Assembly: GCA_041749275.1 (NCBI GenBank)
Contig: JBGTBQ010000310.1
Location: 1-19,595, forward strand
Direction: 5' to 3'
Length of the DNA stretch: 19,595 nucleotides
Source of the DNA: JBGTBQ01 sp041749275
GTDB taxonomy: Bacteria > Acidobacteriota > Blastocatellia > Pyrinomonadales > Pyrinomonadaceae
Under the pieces are notes generated by a model. The model had not been told where the DNA came from. It did no database searches and saw only the letters and a list, made by a program, of their open reading frames with translations. Made by a program: the position numbers and the translations under genes. Every line of letters begins with the position of its first letter. The stretch's first letter is position 1. This document shows, piece by piece, positions 15,265-19,595 of the stretch.

Positions 15265-16386
15265 ATGCCTAATAAAGTTACACAGCTCTACCAACTCCTG
15301 CGCTCGACCGGGCGCGAGAAGCGCCTCGGCACGGTGATTTTCTTCATCACCTCGCGCTGCAACGCGAAGTGCGAGACCTGCTTCTACCATGAAGAGTTGA
15401 ACCGCCCCGGCGACCTCAGCTTCGAGCAGATCGAGCGCGTCTCGCGGACGATGCCGTCCATCACAGACCTCTGGCTGTCGGGCGGCGAGCCGACGCTGCG
15501 ACACGACGCCAGCGAAATCATCCAGCTCTTCGTCAACAACAACGGCGTCCGCCGCGTCATCATCCCGACCAACGGCCTCATCAAAACGCGCGTCTTTGAG
15601 ATCGTCGAATGCGCGCTCGGCGATAACCCTGAATTACATCTCTATCTCAACGTCGCGCTCGACGGCTACGGCGCGACGCACGACCGCGTGCGCGGCGTCC
15701 CCGGCAACTGGCGGAAGACGCTCGATTGCATCGAACACCTCTACCCGCTCAAAGAGCGTTTCGCGCACCGCTTCCGGCTCAACGTCAACACAGTGGTCTG
15801 CGCGGAGAACTACGCGGAGATAGAGAAACTCGCGGCCTTCATGTGGGAGAACTACCGCCTCGACGGCCACTACTTCAACATCATTCGCGGCGAGACGAAG
15901 GCGGGCGACGCGATTAAGCAGGTGCCCACGGATGTTCTGCCCGCCATGTACGCGCGCATCTCGGCGCTCACAAAGCGTTACGGCGACCGCATGTTCGCCG
16001 CCGACGATGCCGCGACCCGCTTCGTCAAGAACGTGGCTTACGTCGGCGCTATCACGACACACTACCGCACGCAGCACGCCAACTTCGCCGGCCCCTCCGC
16101 GTGGCCTTTCCCCTGCACGGCGGGCGAGACGACGGCGGTCATTGATTACAACGGCGACGTGCGCGCCTGCGAACTGCGCGGGAAGTTCGCTACGCTCGAC
16201 GATTACGACTACGACTTCGGCGCGCTGTGGGCCGCCGAAGAACGGCGTGCTGAACTCACCGCGATTGACGGCGGTCGCGCGTGCTGGTGCACGCACGTCT
16301 GCTTCATCCACGACTCGATGCGCCACTCGCGCCGGGCGCTGTTGTGGGAGGCGCCGAAGAATCACCTGACGCGCGAGCGCTGGTGA
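15265..16386 (+). CDS. Radical SAM protein with C-terminal Cys cluster (SPASM-like)
   Basis: A 373-residue radical S-adenosylmethionine enzyme. The cluster motif C32-x3-C36-x2-C39 (CNAKCETCFY) binds the [4Fe-4S] that cleaves SAM, and GGEP (73-76) contacts SAM. The barrel continues with VIIPTNG (98-104) and LYLNVALDGYGATHD. The C-terminal part has Cys284 (FPCTAG), Cys302 (DVRACELRG) and Cys340, 342, 346 (CWCTHVC), a layout resembling SPASM/twitch auxiliary cluster domains of the MoaA/PqqE superfamily. ATG 15265 is chosen because the upstream in-frame ATG 15190 would translate repeat DNA and overlap the glycosyltransferase; no clear ribosome site is seen. No precursor-peptide gene is adjacent. 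Its pairing with a GT21-like gene suggests modification of a membrane lipid or glycolipid, but this is inference. Function unknown. Confidence 0.87.
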   Translation: MPNKVTQLYQLLRSTGREKRLGTVIFFITSRCNAKCETCFYHEELNRPGDLSFEQIERVSRTMPSITDLWLSGGEPTLRHDASEIIQLFVNNNGVRRVIIPTNGLIKTRVFEIVECALGDNPELHLYLNVALDGYGATHDRVRGVPGNWRKTLDCIEHLYPLKERFAHRFRLNVNTVVCAENYAEIEKLAAFMWENYRLDGHYFNIIRGETKAGDAIKQVPTDVLPAMYARISALTKRYGDRMFAADDAATRFVKNVAYVGAITTHYRTQHANFAGPSAWPFPCTAGETTAVIDYNGDVRACELRGKFATLDDYDYDFGALWAAEERRAELTAIDGGRACWCTHVCFIHDSMRHSRRALLWEAPKNHLTRERW

Positions 16387-16473
16387 GCGAAAGTCTGAAC
16401 GCGCGGGCCGCCCGGTTCGTTTAAACGGGCAGGCTCCCTTCCAGAAACGGATTTTACGCACGGAGGTTCAGAC

Positions 16474-16734
16474 ATGAATATCTTCAAAATTTTGCTGGCG
16501 CTGGTCGTCCTGTTTCTCGCCGCCTTCGGCGCGCTCGCTCTCTTCGGCCTCATCGCCGCGACGCTCAAATATCTGATTCTCCTCGGCCTCATCATTCTGG
16601 TCGGCGCGGTCGGCTACAAGGCGCTCTCGAAGAAGTCGGACGCTCCGCTCCTCGAATCGGATTGGGCGGACAGGGAACTGGCGAAGGCGCAGCGCCTGCT
16701 CGACAGCGTCCGGCGCGGGCAGTTGACGAAATGA
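16474..16734 (+). CDS. Small membrane protein of unknown function
   Basis: An 86-residue protein with two hydrophobic helices (about 4-26 and 29-48) forming a hairpin in the membrane, followed by a polar tail of about 38 residues with an amphipathic helix (REL-AKAQRLLDSVRRGQ). GGAGG at 16462-16466, 7 nt before ATG 16474, gives strong support for a real gene and start. It stands 87 nt after the radical SAM gene and 98 nt before the next gene, on the same strand. The tail would face one side of the membrane and might bind a partner. I do not recognise a family and assign no function. Its sequence does not look like a RiPP precursor, in spite of the nearby radical SAM gene. Confidence 0.75.
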   Translation: MNIFKILLALVVLFLAAFGALALFGLIAATLKYLILLGLIILVGAVGYKALSKKSDAPLLESDWADRELAKAQRLLDSVRRGQLTK

Positions 16735-16832
16735 CGCCGATGCGTAAACTACCCCCACATGCCCGCGGCGATGCTCGAAGCGCGGTGGGCGGAAAGCTCT
16801 TCAGTCTGATTTCGCGCGGCAGGGGTGACTTT

Positions 16833-17447
16833 ATGAAGCTGATAGTGTCGTTTGCGCTCGCTCTGGCGTTTGCGTCCGTGGCCGCGGGGCAGATGGTGAA
16901 TGAAGGGACGGCCACCGCCGACTCGACCCATCAGGTCGCCGACCGGCCCTCCAGCTACTTCGGCCCATTCAGGATCAACGGTCAGAAGCCGGCGGGTTTC
17001 GAGGGCTTCGACTTCTTCGTCCTCAGTTACAAGGAGAACACGGACGCGGAAAAGGACTTCCGCAATGCGCTCTTGCCCGACAAGGATGGCAACGTCGCCG
17101 TGCGCGGCGAGACGGTTACGGCCAAAGGGACGCCGCTCACCTTCGAGACCGTGCAACTCGTCGAGGCCGGCACGCTGAAGCTGTTTTACAGGGGACACGT
17201 CATCTACAAAACCGTCCGCTCCCAACCCATTAAACTCACGTTCACGACGGTCGAAGTGAAGAGCATCAAGTACGCCTTCAGCGGCGAATACCTCGCTGAA
17301 CCCGTCGAGGAAGCGGGCGGTCACACGGAGTTGAGCGGCGTGCTCAGTAAATTCAAGGACGGGAAGCTCGTGGGCGAGGCAAAGGTGGGTTTCCGGCGGA
17401 TGTCATATCAGGAGTTGACTTCGGAAGAGCCGCGCGAGCCGAACTAG
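16833..17447 (+). CDS. Secreted protein of unknown function
   Basis: A 204-residue protein with an N-terminal signal peptide: MKLIVSFALALAFASVAAGQ, basic n-region, hydrophobic core, probable cleavage around residues 18-20. The mature part is hydrophilic, predicted beta-rich, with segments such as RPSSYFGPFRINGQK, FFVLSYKENTDAEKDF and KLFYRGHVIYKTV; it has no cysteine and no recognisable catalytic motif. ATG 16833 is preceded by AGGGG at 16821-16825, 7 nt upstream; longer in-frame starts would place the signal peptide inside the protein. It ends 25 nt before atpZ and so could be transcribed with the ATP synthase genes, but nothing shows a functional link. Probably periplasmic. Function unknown. 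Confidence 0.75.
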   Translation: MKLIVSFALALAFASVAAGQMVNEGTATADSTHQVADRPSSYFGPFRINGQKPAGFEGFDFFVLSYKENTDAEKDFRNALLPDKDGNVAVRGETVTAKGTPLTFETVQLVEAGTLKLFYRGHVIYKTVRSQPIKLTFTTVEVKSIKYAFSGEYLAEPVEEAGGHTELSGVLSKFKDGKLVGEAKVGFRRMSYQELTSEEPREPN

Positions 17448-17460
17448 ACCGCGCGGGCCG

Positions 17461-17470
17461 GGGAGGGAAG
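17461..17470 (+). promoter_or_regulatory. Ribosome binding site that supports the TTG start of atpZ
   Basis: GGGAGGGAAG stands 2-8 nt before TTG 17473. The next in-frame ATG (17518) has no such site and would remove the hydrophilic N-terminus, so TTG is favoured. Confidence 0.6.
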
Positions 17471-17472
17471 CG

Positions 17473-17688
17473 TTGCCGGAGAATGACGACAATCAAGAGG
17501 TCACGCGCAAGAGCGGCATGGCCTACGCCGCCGGGCTGACCATCTTTCTCTCCGTCGTGTCCTTCATGGGGCTGGGTTGGCTGCTCGACAGGTGGCTCGG
17601 CACGGGTTGGCTTATGATCGCCGGCATCCTGTTGGGTTCGGTCGTCGGCCTCTACGAATTCATCCGCATCATCACAAAAATCAAGTAA
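17473..17688 (+). CDS. atpZ: AtpZ/AtpI-type F0F1 ATP synthase accessory protein
   Basis: A 71-residue membrane protein with two helices (about 17-37 and 45-66), matching the AtpZ family (F0F1-ATPase subunit, putative Ca2+/Mg2+ transporter) found at the head of atp operons. The sequence MGLGWLLDRWLGTGWLMIAG with the conserved Asp in the G-x3-D pattern and the following GILLGSVVGLYEF is typical. AtpZ with AtpI has been linked to magnesium uptake or to assembly of the c-ring; here the role is inferred from the family. The start is TTG 17473 with a strong ribosome site. It precedes atpI by 61 nt and is followed by atpB, which is the standard context. Confidence 0.85.
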   Translation: MPENDDNQEVTRKSGMAYAAGLTIFLSVVSFMGLGWLLDRWLGTGWLMIAGILLGSVVGLYEFIRIITKIK

Positions 17689-17749
17689 AACAAGCTTCGC
17701 CGCAACTCGACAGCCAGCGCGCGCGTCCGCTAGAATCAACTCTCCGGAG

Positions 17750-18190
17750 ATGAGTGAAATCGTGAACGGCGCAAGCGGGCAATTGATCGCTGACGTGGGC
17801 GAAGACCCTTCGGCGATGGAGCGGCGCATCTTTCGCATGATGTGCTGGACGGTTGCGCTCGCGTTCGTGTTGAGCGTGCTGCTCGCACCGTGGCGGGTGA
17901 CGACGGGGCTGCTGTTGGGAGGCGCGCTCGCGCTCTTCAACCACCATTGGCTGCGAACGTCGGTGGCGGCGGTCTTCGAGCAGGCGCCCGCGGGCACAAA
18001 GCCCAAGTGGACGGCGGCGCGTTACATCCTGCGCTACTTCGTCATCGCTGCGCTGGTCGTCGTCGCTTACAAGTTCAACCTCGTGTCGCTCGCCGCCACA
18101 CTCGCGGGGCTTTGCGCTTTCGTCGCGGCGGCGCTCGTCGAGGGGGGCCGGCAGTTATATCTCGCTATCGTGCATCGAGAGGAAACTTAA
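17750..18190 (+). CDS. atpI: AtpI-like ATP synthase subunit I
   Basis: A 146-residue membrane protein with four hydrophobic helices (about 31-47, 49-66, 88-106 and 110-130), preceded by a polar N-terminus of about 25 residues. The pair VTTGLLLGGALALFNHHWLR (residues 51-70) is typical of the ATP synthase I family, in which AtpI assists assembly of the c-ring. The position, between atpZ and atpB and 4 nt before atpB, supports it. Start: ATG 17750 has GGAG directly adjacent (17746-17749), too close for normal use, so GTG 17762, four codons on, with the same GGAG at 12 nt, is an alternative. Family assignment rests on layout plus context, as AtpI proteins are poorly conserved. Confidence 0.82.
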   Translation: MSEIVNGASGQLIADVGEDPSAMERRIFRMMCWTVALAFVLSVLLAPWRVTTGLLLGGALALFNHHWLRTSVAAVFEQAPAGTKPKWTAARYILRYFVIAALVVVAYKFNLVSLAATLAGLCAFVAAALVEGGRQLYLAIVHREET

Positions 18191-18194
18191 ACAG

Positions 18195-19100
18195 ATGTTT
18201 CTGTTCGCGGAATCAGGAGGCGGAGGCCATCACACCCCGACTCTCGTCGAGTTCATCAACCACTACCTCGGCGAACCCGTCCACCACTTTCAGGTGACTT
18301 ACACAAAGCCACTGTGGGAAAAATTCTTCGGCTATTTCGGCACCAGCACCGAGCAGGTCTTCGGCCCATACACGCCGGAGAACGCCATCCCGTGGTACAC
18401 GGTGATGTTCATCCTCGCGTGCCTCCTGACGATGGTGGTGATCTGGATTCTGAAGCCGCGGCAGCTTTCGGAGGACGAGCCGAACTACGGACAGTTGACG
18501 CTGGAGGCGGGTCTGCTCGGCATCCGCGGCCTGCTTGAGGAAAATATCGGGCCGAGAGGGTTGAAATACTTTTCCATTATCGCCACGTTCGCTGTCCTCA
18601 TCCTGATCTCGAACTTGATGGGGCTGGTGCCGGGTCTGATGTCGCCGACCGCCTCGACTTCGGTGACGTTCGCGCTGGGTCTTACGTCGTTCGTCTATTA
18701 CAACTACATCGGCATCAACGAGAACGGCCTCACCGGCCACCTGAAACATTTCGCGGGTCCGATCCCATGGCTGGCGCTGCTGATGTTCCCGATTGAACTT
18801 ATCAGCAACCTTGTGCGCCCCATGTCGCTGGGCATCCGCCTCTTCGGGAACCTCTTCGGCGACGAGCAGATACTGGGGACGATTGCCGGGCTGGTGCCGT
18901 GGGTCGCGCCGATCATCATTATGCCGCTCAGTGTTTTCGTGGCATTCATGCAGACGTTCATCTTCGTGCTGCTTTCGATCATCTACATCAGCGAGGTGAC
19001 GCACCACGAAGAGCACGGTGAGCACGGCGAGGGCGGACATCACGACGCGGCGGCGACGCACGCCGAGGGCGGTATCGTCACCGCCCCAGAGCACACTTGA
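18195..19100 (+). CDS. atpB: F0F1 ATP synthase subunit a
   Basis: Subunit a forms the two proton half-channels of F0 against the c-ring. The essential Arg is Arg215 in RPMSLGIRLFGNLFGDEQIL, and the late segment FVAFMQTFIFVLLSIIYISE is the last helix of the family. Earlier helices lie near residues 72-93, 128-150 and 155-176. The start ATG 18195 follows atpI by 4 nt; AGAGG about 12 nt upstream may serve as ribosome site, and coupling to atpI is likely. The length, 301 residues, is longer than the E. coli form (271). The N-terminus begins with a Gly/His-rich segment (ESGGGGHHTP), and the C-terminal 30 residues after TEV-like ISEVT are rich in His and Glu (HHEEHGEHGEGGHHD), both unusual and possibly metal-binding. 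Confidence 0.96.
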   Translation: MFLFAESGGGGHHTPTLVEFINHYLGEPVHHFQVTYTKPLWEKFFGYFGTSTEQVFGPYTPENAIPWYTVMFILACLLTMVVIWILKPRQLSEDEPNYGQLTLEAGLLGIRGLLEENIGPRGLKYFSIIATFAVLILISNLMGLVPGLMSPTASTSVTFALGLTSFVYYNYIGINENGLTGHLKHFAGPIPWLALLMFPIELISNLVRPMSLGIRLFGNLFGDEQILGTIAGLVPWVAPIIIMPLSVFVAFMQTFIFVLLSIIYISEVTHHEEHGEHGEGGHHDAAATHAEGGIVTAPEHT

Positions 19101-19413
19101 TTTTTTTAGCGCGCCTGTCGAGCGGCGCGGGCACACGCGCCCGCGCGCGTCGGGGCGCAAGGTCGGTCTGAAAGTTTCAGGGAGGTGTGGGAGAGAGTCG
19201 GGCAGAGTTGACAGACACGCCGTGCAAGTCTTTCGCTTTTTGAGAGCGACAGGTGCCGACATCGCTGTGAGCGCCGTTGTAAGAGGGGCGGCGGATACCG
19301 GGTGGAGGCGCAATCATAAAAGGCGCGCGTCTGCTGCTCTCTCCGTCTTCAAGTTGTCTTCCGGCAAGTTGCTGAAACCAGATCGAGAGATAAACTTTCA
19401 AGGAGCAGCATCC
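19101..19413. other. Non-coding spacer atpB-atpE (313 nt)
   Basis: No gene is seen. A T7 run follows the atpB stop (near 19102-19108), and a GC hairpin GCGCGGGC-acacgc-GCCCGCGC lies downstream of it at 19125-19146. A weaker hairpin TCGCT/AGCGA occurs at 19233-19249. A TTGACA at 19208-19213 lacks a good -10 partner at 17 nt. This length is unusual inside an atp operon and leaves room for a separate promoter or an RNA element for atpE, but neither is shown. Confidence 0.5.
19401..19405 (+). promoter_or_regulatory. Ribosome binding site of atpE
   Basis: AGGAG lies 8 nt before ATG 19414. It fixes the start upstream of the signal-like extension. Confidence 0.7.
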
Positions 19414-19595
19414 ATGAGAAAACTCAGATTCGCTTTCTTTGCGGTCGTCGGCGTCCTGATGTCGGCGGCTCCCGCGCTGGCGCAGGCCGGCGCGGTGGCG
19501 GCGGACAACGCACAGTCGGTCGAGAAGTTCGGGAAGATCGCCGCCGGTTTCGGCTTCGCCATCGCGGCGGCGCTCGCGGCCATCGGCCAGTCGCG
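19414..19595 (+). CDS. atpE: F0F1 ATP synthase subunit c, 3' end outside window, with signal-like N-terminus
   Basis: The first 60 codons are visible. Residues 38-60 (EKFGKIAAGFGFAIAAALAA then IGQ) match the first helix of subunit c with its small-residue G/A pattern and the IGQ turn. They are preceded by about 25 residues that look like a signal peptide: basic MRKLR, hydrophobic FAFFAVVGVLMSAA and an APALAQA cleavage-like end. Subunit c usually starts directly with the helix, so this is an extended precursor-like form; such forms are known in some bacteria. AGGAG 8 nt before ATG 19414 supports this start. The ion-binding carboxylate lies in the second helix, beyond the window, so H+ or Na+ specificity cannot be judged. 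Order after atpZ-atpI-atpB is standard. Confidence 0.88.
   Translation, partial: MRKLRFAFFAVVGVLMSAAPALAQAGAVAADNAQSVEKFGKIAAGFGFAIAAALAAIGQS

Noticed and set aside
16387..16473. Small structure around CCCGGTTCGTTTAAACGGGC before the 86-aa gene
   Set aside because: Only a 4-bp outer stem pairs well; too weak to call a terminator or riboswitch.
15265..16734. Radical SAM gene plus small gene as a RiPP (modified peptide) system
   Set aside because: The 86-aa product is a two-helix membrane protein with no leader-core pattern, and no transporter or peptidase is nearby.
19101..19146. Intrinsic terminator after atpB
   Set aside because: The T-run comes before the GC hairpin, not after it, so the order is wrong for a + strand terminator.
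19208..19236. Promoter for atpE with TTGACA at 19208
   Set aside because: No acceptable -10 hexamer lies 16-18 nt downstream; one hexamer in GC-rich DNA is weak evidence.

Overview
The window (about 19.6 kb, GC-rich) is a chromosomal energy-metabolism region, almost entirely coded on the + strand. It carries most of a respiratory complex I (nuo) cluster, then a short accessory stretch, then the front of an ATP synthase F0 operon. The gene content, the base composition and the style of intergenic repeats suggest a soil-type Acidobacteriota, possibly class Blastocatellia. That placement is inference from general familiarity; no rRNA or marker gene in the window proves it.

Region 1 (1-12941) holds nuoC (5' end outside the window), nuoD, an AllA-like ureidoglycolate lyase gene, a small coiled-coil gene, then nuoH, nuoI, nuoJ, nuoK, nuoL, nuoM and nuoN. 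The NADH-input module genes nuoE, nuoF and nuoG, which often lie between nuoD and nuoH, are not here; their place is taken by the allA-like gene and the coiled-coil gene. Together the visible Nuo subunits make the quinone-binding connecting arm (C, D, I) and the whole membrane arm seen here (H, J, K, L, M, N). Several subunits are enlarged: NuoC has an Ala/Pro/Lys-rich N-terminal extension, NuoJ a charged insertion, and NuoL (903 aa) has both a charged insertion near its N-terminus and a long His-rich loop.

Region 2 (12942-17447) holds a short-chain dehydrogenase, a GT2/GT21-type membrane glycosyltransferase, a radical SAM protein with a C-terminal cysteine cluster, a small two-helix membrane protein and a secreted protein of unknown function.

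Region 3 (17473-19595) holds atpZ (TTG start), atpI, atpB and the 5' part of atpE, whose product starts with a signal-peptide-like extension.

The most striking feature is the non-coding DNA. Seven spacers contain degenerate short tandem repeats, nearly all of 7-nt period, often arranged as two facing arms able to form a long hairpin. The 7-mer differs from spacer to spacer. Four other spacers hold complex inverted repeats. The best is at 11082-11305 (between nuoM and nuoN): six hairpins in mirror order (A-B-A | A'-B'-A') whose stems differ by compensatory changes while a loop stays nearly constant. This looks like a selected DNA or RNA structure family. No tRNA, rRNA, CRISPR array, transposase gene or clear promoter was seen.
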